DNA of 64,000 nucleotides from Thermohalobaculum sp039816045 (GTDB lineage Bacteria > Pseudomonadota > Alphaproteobacteria > Rhodobacterales > Rhodobacteraceae). Position numbers and translations under genes: made by a program. Below are positions 42,930 through 50,173 of the stretch, piece after piece (the first letter of the stretch is position 1; the number at the start of each line of letters is the position of its first letter). A model generated the notes under the pieces. That model searched no databases. It saw only the letters and a program-made list of their open reading frames with translations, and was not told the DNA's origin. Where the stretch lies: positions 1 through 64,000 of the forward strand of contig JBCBYB010000018.1 in assembly GCA_039816045.1 (NCBI GenBank). Reading direction: 5' to 3'.

Positions 42930-43976
42930 CTATTTGTTTTCACTCGCCCCGCGTTCGGGACTATTCCGGGAGTATTCTTCGATTCGCTCCAAGCCCTCTC
43001 GAATGTCCTGTTCATCGACATGGCTGTATCGCTGGGTCGATTGCAGGCTTTTGTGAGACAGCGCGCGGCGGAGCGTGAACAGATCACCACCGGCACGGCG
43101 CCAGCGCGTTGCAAAGCTGTGGCGCAGATCGTGAAAGCGGAAGTCGGGAAGGTTGGCGGCATTGAGCGCGTTCGCCCATTGCTTACGCCAACCATCGGCC
43201 GATATGGCGCGCCGCGCGCCGCCCCTTGGCTGCCATGTGAACACTTCGGCGACACCCTCGACGCGGGGCAGGTTCGCAATGAGCACAACGGCCGAAACGG
43301 GAATTGGTAGGGTTTCCCATCGTCCGCCCTTGATCCGAATGGTCACGCGGGCGCCAGGGAGATCAACGCGGTCCCATGTGAGGCTTCGCGCGCCTCCAAG
43401 TCGAATGCCAGTGCTTAGGCAGAACTGCGCTAAGGGTCTCAAGTCTTCTCTCAGGGCTTCAAACAACCGAAGCTGTTCGCCGCTCGATAGTGCGCGTGTA
43501 CGCTCTGCCGGTTCCCGCAGCATCAACGCCGGCCAGTCCAGATCGGGAGTGCTGACCTTGAGGTTGCTCTGACACCAGCGCAAAGCTCGGCGAAGGCATT
43601 GAAGCTCACGATTTACGGTGCTGTCTGACACGCGAGCCCTGCGGCGCCGTGCGTAATCGGTGAGGACTGGAGCGCCGATCTCTGAAATAGGCTCGCCTGG
43701 CTTCAGGATCGATAGCAGCGCACGGATTTGGCTGCGTGTGGTGGCCGCTGAACTTTGGTGCTGGGAAACTGTCTCGAAGTACGTTCCGAGAGCTTGATCA
43801 AGCGTCAGCTCCGGTTTGGACGTGATACCCGCCGCTATCTCTGCGATCAGCCGATCTATGTACGCCTGCGCGGCCGCCTTGCTTTTGGTGCCTGTAGAGC
43901 CGTGAAAGCGACGACCCTGCCGCTGGAAGTCATAGTGCCAGTACGGGCTTTTTGCGTGCTTGTGGGGCTTTGGCAT
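42930..43976 (-). CDS. int: Phage tyrosine-family integrase
   Basis: 348-aa site-specific recombinase. The N-terminal arm-type and SAM-like core-binding domain spans about 57-150. The catalytic set is Arg192 (TGIRLGGARSLTW), Lys216 (IKGGRWETLP), His282 and Arg285 (HDLRHSFA), His308 (LSHKSLQ) and Tyr317 (TQRYSHV). It ends 57 bp from the tRNA-Gly half-site and is the last gene of a leftward operon. Its 5' end overlaps the excisionase-like gene by about 120 bp, a tight arrangement that couples the two. Confidence 0.94.
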   Translation of the reverse strand: MPKPHKHAKSPYWHYDFQRQGRRFHGSTGTKSKAAAQAYIDRLIAEIAAGITSKPELTLDQALGTYFETVSQHQSSAATTRSQIRALLSILKPGEPISEIGAPVLTDYARRRRARVSDSTVNRELQCLRRALRWCQSNLKVSTPDLDWPALMLREPAERTRALSSGEQLRLFEALREDLRPLAQFCLSTGIRLGGARSLTWDRVDLPGARVTIRIKGGRWETLPIPVSAVVLIANLPRVEGVAEVFTWQPRGGARRAISADGWRKQWANALNAANLPDFRFHDLRHSFATRWRRAGGDLFTLRRALSHKSLQSTQRYSHVDEQDIREGLERIEEYSRNSPERGASENK

Positions 43977-44173
43977 GGCGGTTCGGCTCGCTTTGTTTGC
44001 GCCGCAATGTAAGAGATGAGATCGTCAAGCTTGTACCGTATCCCCCTCTTTCCAATCTTTACAAAGGCAATCCGCCCCATGCTGCGCTCACGCTGAAGCT
44101 GGCGCACCGAAAGGCTTAGCCGCGCGGCGGCTTCCGGCTCTTTAATCAGCTCGATTGCGGAGCAATCAGCCAT
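43856..44173 (-). CDS. Excisionase-like helix-turn-helix protein
   Basis: 105-aa protein starting MADCSAIELIKEPEAAARLS at ATG 44173, with GGGAG ahead; an ATG at 44182 is also in frame. The MerR/AlpA-like winged helix reads LSLSVRQLQRERSMGRIAFV, then KIGKRGIRYKLDDLISYI, the usual form of phage excisionases. The tail is basic (APKARRPRRR). It overlaps the integrase gene deeply, so it probably serves as the excision factor or recombination directionality factor for it. Confidence 0.8.
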   Translation of the reverse strand: MADCSAIELIKEPEAAARLSLSVRQLQRERSMGRIAFVKIGKRGIRYKLDDLISYIAAQTKRAEPPCQSPTSTQKARTGTMTSSGRVVAFTALQAPKARRPRRRT

Positions 44174-44185
44174 GCCAATCACTCC

Positions 44186-44560
44186 CTATAGATCGTCATA
44201 GATCTTCCAGACCGAGCGAAGCATCTCGTGGGCTTCCCGTCCGAGACCAATCAGCCGCGACATTGCGGATATGCCGTTGAACCTGATGCCTCGCGATCGT
44301 TGCCCATGCGCCGTGTAGACGGCGGCGACAAACATCTGTCGGCCAAGAGTGGTGGCCATTGAATTCCAGTCACGCGCGCATGCCTCGGAGCACGTCAAAG
44401 TGTCGGCCCGATGGCCTTTAGGCAGGGGCTGGCCGCAGTAGTTGCATCGTCCGGGGCGCATAGGGCCTAGGCTTTCAAGGCGCTCGGATCTGCGCGGCAC
44501 CATGGGCCGATTGCTGCCGACGCGGTTCGGGGGCTTTTTCATGGCGAGCGGAACATTCAC
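44186..44560 (-). CDS. Phage protein with zinc-ribbon-like cysteines
   Basis: 124-aa basic protein. Residues about 38-62 contain RCNYCGQPLPKGHRADTLTC followed by SEACARDWN, four Cys residues spaced like a treble-clef zinc site. The C-terminal half is helical. It overlaps the preceding gene (44557-44811) by ATGA and ends 12 bp before the excisionase-like gene. I do not recognise a family; a nucleic-acid-binding role is only suggested by the zinc site. Confidence 0.6.
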   Translation of the reverse strand: MNVPLAMKKPPNRVGSNRPMVPRRSERLESLGPMRPGRCNYCGQPLPKGHRADTLTCSEACARDWNSMATTLGRQMFVAAVYTAHGQRSRGIRFNGISAMSRLIGLGREAHEMLRSVWKIYDDL

Positions 44561-44811
44561 CGGTTGGCGCCCACAACAAGCTCAACGCCATCGCTGGCGA
44601 GCACTGCGCGACGCCGCCGGCGCCCCGTTGAGGCTTCGTTGGCGATTTGCTCCACAGCGGCCTGAACGCGACGGGCGCATGCGGGGCAAAGATCAAAGCT
44701 ATCTATGACGGCGTGGGCCGCCGGCTCTCCATCGGACTGCACTGCGCCAAAGCCGATGGTGTAGGTGGTGCTGGCATCTGCTAGCCCACAGCGGTCGCAA
44801 ATTCGGCTCAT
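44557..44811 (-). CDS. Small phage protein with paired CxxC motifs
   Basis: 84-aa protein with CDRCG at residues 5-9 and CPAC near 42-45, a likely zinc site, then a basic RRRRRAV stretch. It overlaps both neighbours by 4 bp, so it is part of the coupled leftward operon from 45400 to the integrase. Function is unknown. Confidence 0.6.
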   Translation of the reverse strand: MSRICDRCGLADASTTYTIGFGAVQSDGEPAAHAVIDSFDLCPACARRVQAAVEQIANEASTGRRRRRAVLASDGVELVVGANR

Positions 44812-45089
44812 TGGTCGCCTCTCTGGCGTCTGTTTGCCTGAAGCTCAAGGAAGCCTGTGGCAATCTGCGTTAGGGGGCCGATGTCTTCCGCTGGGCACTC
44901 ATGGACTAGCCCCCAGATCTTCTTGCGTGGTCCCTGCAGATCTTCGATTTCGTTCTCGCCAACCGCGCTCGGATCTGCGGCCAGGTGGAGCGCCATCAAC
45001 GCGCCGGGATTGCAAAGCCGAAACAGTGTACGACCAAGTCGGTCAAGCTCGGTTTCGGATCGCCCTCGCATGGCGCTCGCCTCGATCAC
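44808..45089 (-). CDS. Small phage protein, unknown
   Basis: 93-aa helical protein (SETELDRLGRTLFRLCNPGA, then IGPLTQIATGFLELQANRR). A GTG at 45089 overlaps the upstream stop; an internal ATG (MRGRSETELDRLG) is an alternative start. It has 4-bp overlaps with both neighbours. No family is recognised. Confidence 0.55.
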   Translation of the reverse strand: MIEASAMRGRSETELDRLGRTLFRLCNPGALMALHLAADPSAVGENEIEDLQGPRKKIWGLVHECPAEDIGPLTQIATGFLELQANRRQRGDQ

Positions 45090-45400
45090 TGCGAAGCGTC
45101 TTCGCGCCTGGGGTCGTAACGAAAGGCGCGACGTTTGTCGCCGATCAGGTTCATCGCCCTGTCAAATATATCAGCCAACCCTGCGGCCTCGGGATCGAGG
45201 TCGATCCGGCATGTCGGGACGTAGACCCCATGGCTGTGGTTCGAAAAGATATCAGCCACGCAAGCCCAGCACGCGCTTTGACGGTCTACAAGCGCATCTG
45301 CGCCGGGAAACTCTCGGTTGATAATATTGGCAAGATCGGCGCGAACTGCGGCGCGCAACCTGTCAACGTCGAGCGGTTCTTGGGTGGTGGCGGTGGCCAT
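45086..45400 (-). CDS. Small phage protein, first gene of the leftward operon
   Basis: 104-aa protein (DVDRLRAAVRADLANIINRE, HGVYVPTCRIDLDPEAAGLA). It is the first of six coupled minus-strand genes ending in int. Its ribosome site GGGAG lies inside the 3' arm of a perfect 10-bp hairpin at 45404-45435 directly ahead of the ATG, so translation is probably controlled. No family is recognised. Confidence 0.6.
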   Translation of the reverse strand: MATATTQEPLDVDRLRAAVRADLANIINREFPGADALVDRQSACWACVADIFSNHSHGVYVPTCRIDLDPEAAGLADIFDRAMNLIGDKRRAFRYDPRREDASQ

Positions 45401-45403
45401 AGA

Positions 45404-45435
45404 GTGTCTCCCAGCGCGGTTGCGTTGGGAGACAC
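45404..45435 (-). promoter_or_regulatory. Hairpin sequestering the ribosome site of the 45086-45400 gene
   Basis: GTGTCTCCCA at 45404-45413 is perfectly complementary to TGGGAGACAC at 45426-45435. On the minus-strand transcript the 3' arm holds GGGAG about eight bases before the ATG at 45400. A second inverted repeat, ATGCACG with CGTGCAT, lies just upstream. Confidence 0.65.
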
Positions 45436-45490
45436 ATGCACGCTTAAATCGTGCATTGCAAGCTCCAAGCGGTGCTTGACTATGTTTATT

Positions 45491-46108
45491 TCATGCAGGC
45501 GGGGATGCGACCGCCACCACCGGCCCCATAACAGCCGCCCTCTGATCCATGTCGTAGACGTCCGACGAATCATAGGAATAACGCAAGCCAACCACCCGAT
45601 TTCCGGTTAGTCGGCCTATCTTTGTGCGCCCTACCATGCCGCTTTCATCAACGACACTTATCAGAACGAGGTCGCCATCACCCGGTCGGCCAGCCAGGTC
45701 GACGACCACAATCGCGTCAGGCCCCGTCGCGATTAGGCCATGAGCGTTGCGTACTGTGAAGGCCGAAGGGTGCCGTGCGCCCGGCGCCAAGCTAAGCGGA
45801 TCAAAAGCGTTCGACCCTGCGTCAGGCCCGTGAAACGGTTGGATTTCCGGTTCAGCAAAGCCTTTGGGCCGCTCCTTGCTGTCATCCGTGTCGCCTTGAA
45901 GATAAGCGACCGTAGTGCCGAGCGCTTCGGCGAGCTTCTCTAGTGTCGCAAAGGTCGGATTGCCTGATCGGCCACTCAAGATGTGGCCAACGAGATTGGG
46001 ATTCGTGCCAACCTGCAAAGATAGTGATCGGGCAGACATCTTCGGGCGCTCGTTAAGGAGCTCCTCAAGTCGGCGGCGGATAGCGTCTGATCTGGTGTCC
46101 CTGCTCAT
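45491..46108 (-). CDS. Prophage repressor, XRE HTH with S24-like C-terminal domain
   Basis: 205-aa protein. Residues about 8-70 form an XRE helix-turn-helix (SARSLSLQVGTNPNLVGHIL, TFATLEKLAEALGTTVAYL). The C-terminal half resembles the LexA/CI S24 fold (GLIATGPDAIVVVDLAGRPG, DGDLVLISVV, RTKIGRL) but I do not see the usual Ser in a MxPT-like position, so self-cleavage is doubtful. It faces the Cro-like gene across an 82-bp region with repeated AATGCATGA sites, the genetic-switch layout of temperate phages. Confidence 0.82.
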   Translation of the reverse strand: MSRDTRSDAIRRRLEELLNERPKMSARSLSLQVGTNPNLVGHILSGRSGNPTFATLEKLAEALGTTVAYLQGDTDDSKERPKGFAEPEIQPFHGPDAGSNAFDPLSLAPGARHPSAFTVRNAHGLIATGPDAIVVVDLAGRPGDGDLVLISVVDESGMVGRTKIGRLTGNRVVGLRYSYDSSDVYDMDQRAAVMGPVVAVASPPA

Positions 46109-46160
46109 GATCGCATTTTATTGCGCGCGGCTTAGCGCATGGTGCAGGTTCTGCCTTGAA

Positions 46161-46194
46161 AATGCATGATATGTCGTGTAGCCAGAATGCATGA
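46161..46194. promoter_or_regulatory. Candidate repressor operators
   Basis: AATGCATGA occurs twice, at 46161-46169 and 46186-46194, 25 bp apart, in the gap between repressor and Cro-like genes. The core ATGCAT is palindromic. The second copy covers the ATG at 46191, so it could also argue for the ATG at 46203 as the true start. Confidence 0.5.
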
Positions 46195-46487
46195 CGCATC
46201 ATATGAAGCGACCCTATCAAGCTCACTTTCGCCAAACCGTTCGTGCTTTTACCTCGCGAACGAGGTGGAGCTACGCGCGTCTGTCAAGAGAGGCTGGCCT
46301 CGGCGTAACGTGGGTTTCCTCGGCGATGCGTCGTGGAAACTTTAACGTGGCCTGTGCCGAGCAAGTTCTCCAGGTGATCGACCTGAACTCGCCTGGATCA
46401 ATAGAAGCGCTCACATCAGTTGGGCGCTTCTCCGCTTGGGTTGATGGGCAGGACTGTGTTTTTGTTGCTGGTGAGGGCCAGTTGTGA
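46191..46487 (+). CDS. Cro-like small helix-turn-helix protein
   Basis: 98-aa protein facing the repressor. The region WSYARLSREAGLGVTWVSSA with MRRGNFNVACAEQVLQVI looks like a compact helix-turn-helix of the XRE or Cro type. The start could be the ATG at 46191 or the one at 46203 (MKRPYQAHFRQTV). Its position makes it the first rightward early gene and the probable Cro functional equivalent. No sequence family is certain. Confidence 0.65.
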   Translation: MTHHMKRPYQAHFRQTVRAFTSRTRWSYARLSREAGLGVTWVSSAMRRGNFNVACAEQVLQVIDLNSPGSIEALTSVGRFSAWVDGQDCVFVAGEGQL

Positions 46488-46540
46488 CCCTCGTCCCCGC
46501 ATATGGTGGCCCCCTTGGCCCGTCATCTTCTCGCATCGTC

Positions 46541-46596
46541 GAAGCCTCCAAAAGTGGTTCCCGCCGTGACAAGCGGAACCATACGGCGGAGGCTTC
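46541..46596 (+). promoter_or_regulatory. Long hairpin covering the ribosome site of the 46601 gene
   Basis: GAAGCCTCC at 46541-46549 pairs perfectly with GGAGGCTTC at 46588-46596. An inner stem GGTTC(C)CGC pairs with GCGGAACC. The ribosome site GGAGG (46588-46592) is inside the 3' arm, eight bases before ATG 46601. This would shut off translation unless the stem is opened. Confidence 0.65.
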
Positions 46597-46600
46597 AACC

Positions 46601-46822
46601 ATGTCGTTCGAAAAGTTTTTCCAAAACAGTTTCAAAGACTTCTTGGAAGAGAAGTTTCCACGGGACGCAACCGCGGCGGCATTCTTCGAGGTTCGCGAGA
46701 AGACGGTTGAGAACTGGCGTGCTGGTGTGAATTCGCCAAGCGGCCGGCATCTCGCGCGGGCGTTGAATGATGACGAATTGCGCCCCGCGCTGATCCGCCA
46801 TCTTACGGGGGTGGCGGCATGA
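46601..46822 (+). CDS. Small phage early protein, HTH-like
   Basis: 73-aa protein starting MSFEKFFQNSFKDFLEEKFP. The middle (RDATAAAFFEVREKTVENWR) looks like a helix-turn-helix of the type found in phage activators of the CII or Cox class, with VRE and WRAG around the turn. The frame is open upstream to 46484 but that part is not protein-like. Its ribosome site lies inside a long hairpin, so it is probably under translational control. It overlaps the next small gene by ATGA. Confidence 0.65.
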   Translation: MSFEKFFQNSFKDFLEEKFPRDATAAAFFEVREKTVENWRAGVNSPSGRHLARALNDDELRPALIRHLTGVAA

Positions 46823-46950
46823 TCGCGCTAGAGCGGATTGCGCTGATTGCGGTTCTGCAACTTTGCCTTTGGGCAAATCTTCGCACCCGGTGGCTGTCCA
46901 AGCGGATTGATGCGCGCTTGTCGAAGATCGAGGCGGAGCAATCGCTATGA
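46819..46950 (+). CDS. 43-aa single-pass membrane protein
   Basis: Very short gene coupled to the preceding one by ATGA. It reads MIALERIALIAVLQLCLWAN, one membrane helix, then a basic RTRWLSKRIDARLSKIEAEQ tail. Small membrane proteins of this type in phages can be exclusion or lysis-related factors. Nothing specific is known for this one. Confidence 0.5.
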   Translation: MIALERIALIAVLQLCLWANLRTRWLSKRIDARLSKIEAEQSL

Positions 46951-47048
46951 GTGGAGTTAGCCCACGTGCGCTGCTCGCCAGCCCTTCACAGAGATTGGCG
47001 GGGATCACCTGCCTAACCGAGCCTCACCCGAGGCCCTCCCTGTTAACT

Positions 47049-47084
47049 CCCCAGCCGGGCGCTTGCTCGTGCTGGGGTCTTTTT
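47049..47084 (+). terminator. Rho-independent terminator after the first early genes
   Basis: CCCCAGC at 47049-47055 pairs with GCTGGGG at 47071-47077, followed by TCTTTTT. It separates the immediate-early genes from the next block, a natural point for antitermination. Confidence 0.75.
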
Positions 47085-47097
47085 CGGGAGGCGTCAC

Positions 47098-47409
47098 TTG
47101 AGCCCTGAGCCCAAGATACGGCGCGAGGATTGCTCAGTCCCGAGCCCGACCGAAGGCTACAAAGGGCCGGGGCGTTACGTCGTGTCCGAGGCCAGGGAGA
47201 ACCCGGCTTGCGCACGGGTGGCGATCGAAGCCGATTTTCACCTTTGGTGCGCGGTTGCGCGCGCCTCTGCCATTTGGGCGCGCGCCGGGCATCGGGATGT
47301 GGATGCGGAGTATTGGCGGGATCTGCGCGAGCAGTGGCTTGATTGCCTGCTTCTCTACAAGGCCGGCGTCTCTCGAATGAAGGGCGCACGGCATGGCGGG
47401 CGCCTGTAA
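47098..47409 (+). CDS. Phage protein of unknown function, TTG start
   Basis: 103-aa protein beginning at a TTG (MSPEPKIRREDCSVPSPTEG) with a strong GGGAGG six bases ahead, which decides the start. The rest is helical (ACARVAIEADFHLWCAVARA, EYWRDLREQWLDCLLLYKAG). It overlaps the methyltransferase gene by 17 bp. I do not recognise the family; the coupling suggests it is made together with the methylase. Confidence 0.6.
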   Translation: MSPEPKIRREDCSVPSPTEGYKGPGRYVVSEARENPACARVAIEADFHLWCAVARASAIWARAGHRDVDAEYWRDLREQWLDCLLLYKAGVSRMKGARHGGRL

Positions 47410-48655
47410 TGTGCGCGGCACATACTACAACGAATGGGACGTCAAGGCCGCGGCGTGGCTCCGAGAGCTTATCCGGTGCGGTCACCTGCCTGACGGAGAG
47501 GTTGACGAGCGATCTATCTCGCACGTGGACCCAAGTGACCTTGCCGGGTTTCGCGCCTGTCATTTCTTCGCCGGAATTGGTGGATGGCCCTACGCCCTCC
47601 GGCTCGCGGGGTGGCCAGACGACAGACCAGTCTGGACGGGCTCACCACCATGTCAGCCCTTCTCACCAGCCGGGAAAGGGCTCAGCCGCGACGATCCCCG
47701 CCACCTTGCCCCCGCGTTCATCCGACTGGTCGGGGTCTGCCGCCCCCCAGTGCTGTTTGGCGAGCAAGTCGCCGGCGCGAAGATCCTCGGAAAGGTTGCA
47801 GGCCGCGCTCGGCGAGGCGCTGCAACGGCGCCAGAGTGGGCATGGTTCGATGATCTATCGGACGGTTTGGAAGCACACGGTTACGCCGTTGGGGCGGCAG
47901 ATTTGCCGTCTGCGGGCTTCGGCGGCGCGCACATCCGGCAAAGGCTCTATTTCGGAGCGGTCCGGCTGGCCGACGCCGACAACCAAGGAGGCGGCGGGCG
48001 GCGAATACAAGAACCCAGACAAGGCGATGGCGCGTGCGATGGGTCCGCACTCGAACGATCTGCGCGACTACGCTCAGATGGCGGGCTGGCCGACGCCAGC
48101 GCATCGGGACTACCGGACGCCGAATCTCAAGAGCTATGCGGAACGGGGCGGCGGCAAGAAGGGCGAACAGCTTCCGAATGCTGTGCACCATCAGCTTGCG
48201 GGTTGGGCGACGCCCGATGCTCAGATCATGAACGACGGCGAGACGCTTTCGACCTGGGATATCCGCCAAGCGAAGAACAAGGCCAAGCACGGGAACGGCA
48301 ACGGGGCGGGAATGCCCCTGGCGATCCAGTGTCAGACAATCTCAGGTTGGGCGACCCCGACTGCGGAGGACCATCGGCGCGGCGTGAAGCCCCCGAGGCC
48401 ACACGACACGGGTGTCCCGCTCTCGCAGATGGTGGCGCTGATCGAAGGCCCTGCACGCCTCTGTACGGATGGCACGATGCTGACTGGCTCCGATGCCGGG
48501 ATGGCAAGTGGAGGCCGGTTGAGCCCGGCGCATTCCCGCTGGCTGATGAGATACCCGCCCGAGTGGTGCGACTGCGCGGTTACGGCAATGCGATCGACCC
48601 CGAAGTCGCCGCGGCGTTCATCGAAGCGTTCGACGAAGCGGGAGGGGTGATGTGA
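47393..48655 (+). CDS. Phage C5 cytosine DNA methyltransferase
   Basis: 420-aa C5-methyltransferase. Motif I (SAM site) is CHFFAGIGGWPYALRLAGW, motif IV has the catalytic Cys87 in GSPPCQPFS, and GGAHIRQRLYFG corresponds to motif VIII. The C-terminal motifs IX-X are LRCRDGKWRPVEPG and GYGNAIDPEVAAAFIEAF. Between them (about 47961-48470), where the target-recognition domain should be, this frame is Arg/Gly/Asp-rich with repeats like GLADA. The +1 neighbouring frame gives normal-looking protein over the same bases. The enzyme probably protects phage DNA; its recognition site is unknown. Confidence 0.85.
   Translation: MAGACNVRGTYYNEWDVKAAAWLRELIRCGHLPDGEVDERSISHVDPSDLAGFRACHFFAGIGGWPYALRLAGWPDDRPVWTGSPPCQPFSPAGKGLSRDDPRHLAPAFIRLVGVCRPPVLFGEQVAGAKILGKVAGRARRGAATAPEWAWFDDLSDGLEAHGYAVGAADLPSAGFGGAHIRQRLYFGAVRLADADNQGGGGRRIQEPRQGDGACDGSALERSARLRSDGGLADASASGLPDAESQELCGTGRRQEGRTASECCAPSACGLGDARCSDHERRRDAFDLGYPPSEEQGQARERQRGGNAPGDPVSDNLRLGDPDCGGPSARREAPEATRHGCPALADGGADRRPCTPLYGWHDADWLRCRDGKWRPVEPGAFPLADEIPARVVRLRGYGNAIDPEVAAAFIEAFDEAGGVM
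47961..48650 (+). other. Second open frame inside the methyltransferase gene with WPTP repeats
   Basis: In another frame the same bases encode SGWPTPTTKEAAGGEYKN, AGWPTPAHRDYRTPNLKS, AGWATPDAQIMNDGETL and SGWATPTAEDHRRGVKP, then SPAHSRWLMRYPPEWCDCAV, and stop at 48650. The composition is that of a normal protein and the end resembles peptides I recall as annotated in other phage methylase loci. No start codon with a ribosome site is obvious at its head. It may be a product of frameshifting or an internal start, or a relic of the true recognition domain. Confidence 0.5.
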
Positions 48656-48785
48656 TGGTCATCGCAACATTCATGTACGCGCCAACAGGGGGCCTTTTGT
48701 TTTGTGCGCCCCAACCCTGCCTGAAACCCAAGGCGCCCACACAGCCCCTGCCCCACCGCAAAACTGTACAAACTAGGAGATCTCT

Positions 48786-49094
48786 ATGCCGGATCGTTTC
48801 GAGAAGATCGACGGCGCTTTCGCCACCGTCATCATTAAACCGGGGATCTACCGCGAGGCGGATCTTTATAGGCGCGGTGATCGGGCGTTTGTTGGCTATG
48901 GCCGGGGGTTCGTTGCCATCAATCCGCAGGGGCACACAAGCCACCCGAGCGTGCAATGCGACCCCAAGGACATCGATATGTCGGAGGCTGACGTTGAGTT
49001 GGTCCCGGCTGGGCACCGCTTTGAGGTGAAGCCGAAGGCGGGTCGATCGCCGGCAAAGCTTAGGGGTGTCGATGGGGGGCGCCGCAACCGATGA
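48786..49094 (+). CDS. Phage protein of unknown function
   Basis: 102-aa protein starting MPDRFEKIDGAFATVIIKPG after AGGAG. Beta-strand-rich pattern (IYREADLYRRGDRAFVGYGR, VELVPAGHRFEVKPKAGR). It overlaps the clamp gene by ATGA. No family is recognised. The 130 bp between it and the methyltransferase hold no convincing gene. Confidence 0.6.
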   Translation: MPDRFEKIDGAFATVIIKPGIYREADLYRRGDRAFVGYGRGFVAINPQGHTSHPSVQCDPKDIDMSEADVELVPAGHRFEVKPKAGRSPAKLRGVDGGRRNR

Positions 49095-50173
49095 CCGAGA
49101 GTGTCGCCACGGTCGAGGGGAAGGGGCTGGCGGAAGGTGCGGCAATGGTCGCATCCATTGTGCGTAGCAAGCCGGTCATTCCGATCGCGGGCAACGTGCG
49201 ATTGTCGTGTGGCGGGGGCAAGCTTTCTCTTCTGACCGCGAGTTTAGGGCTTTGGGCTTCTGCTGAATTGCCGTTGGTTGACGATTGTGAACCGTGGTCA
49301 ACAACGGTAGCCGCACAGGCGTTTCGTAAGTTCGCGAATGATGCACCCAAGGGCGCGCAGGTAGAGCTTTCGCTTGATGGGGTGCAGCTTGTGATGCGGG
49401 CAGGAAGTGCCGAACTGCGTTTGGCAACACTCCCGCCCGAGGATTTCCCGGTCGAGCCAGAGCCGTCAGGTTTGGAGTTGCGCGACGTTGATGGCGCAGC
49501 CTTCGCGCGAGCCTTGAAGGGCTGCGCTGTTGCGATGGCGCGTGAGGAAGCGCGGTACTATCTCGTGGGCGTGCATTTCGGGCCAAAGGGGCTGACTGCA
49601 ACCGACGCCCATAGGCTTCATCACTTCGACCTGCCAGGATTTGAGGGGTCCTCGATCTTGGGGGCGCCCGCCGCAAAGTTGGTGGCGGATATGCTCTCAG
49701 ATGGTGGGCGGTTCGGTATCACGTCCGACGCATGGCAGGCGGAGACTGCCGGCCGGCGCCTGACCGGTAGTTGTATCGAGGGCACCTTTCCAGATTGGGA
49801 GAGGATTATTCCGATCAAAGACGCGGACCCCGTCGCCGTGTTCTACCGTGACGCGGCCTTGGAGGCGCTGGCGCGCGTCGATTTCCACGAGGGCGCGGAT
49901 AGCCGCGTGGAGATTTCTGGAGACGGGGACGGCTCCCTCTTGTTTGGCATGCAGCGCAGTGACGGCGGGGCGGCGGCGTGTAGCTGTGATGCCGTGCGCG
50001 CCGATGAGTTCAAGTGCGTCTTCAATCCGCGATACTTGAAAGAGACGTGGGCGGTGATGCCCACCACAATCGCTATGTTTCAGCAAGACGCAGGCAGCCC
50101 GGCGCTATTCGAGCCGGCTGAGGGATCAACCTTTCTTGGGTGTCGCGGTGTCGTGATGCCACAGCGTGCCTGA
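49091..50173 (+). CDS. Phage-encoded DNA polymerase III beta subunit-like sliding clamp
   Basis: 360-aa protein, the length of a three-domain bacterial clamp. Domain 1 shows KPVIPIAGNVRLSCGGGKLS, SLGLWASAELPL, RLATLPPEDFPV. Domain 2 shows YYLVGVHFGPKGLTATDAHR and SILGAPAAKLVADML, with FPDWERIIP as the domain 2-3 junction typical of DnaN. Domain 3 runs from VFYRDAALEALARV to FLGCRGVVMPQRA, ending in a MPQR-like tail comparable to the MPMR end of cellular clamps. It would tether a polymerase on phage DNA or redirect host replication. No phage polymerase gene is seen. Confidence 0.85.
   Translation: MTESVATVEGKGLAEGAAMVASIVRSKPVIPIAGNVRLSCGGGKLSLLTASLGLWASAELPLVDDCEPWSTTVAAQAFRKFANDAPKGAQVELSLDGVQLVMRAGSAELRLATLPPEDFPVEPEPSGLELRDVDGAAFARALKGCAVAMAREEARYYLVGVHFGPKGLTATDAHRLHHFDLPGFEGSSILGAPAAKLVADMLSDGGRFGITSDAWQAETAGRRLTGSCIEGTFPDWERIIPIKDADPVAVFYRDAALEALARVDFHEGADSRVEISGDGDGSLLFGMQRSDGGAAACSCDAVRADEFKCVFNPRYLKETWAVMPTTIAMFQQDAGSPALFEPAEGSTFLGCRGVVMPQRA

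Noticed and set aside
46484..46600. Longer start (GTG 46484) for the small early gene at 46601
   Set aside because: The extra 39 codons are Ser/Arg-rich and coincide with a long hairpin; the family-like protein starts at 46601.
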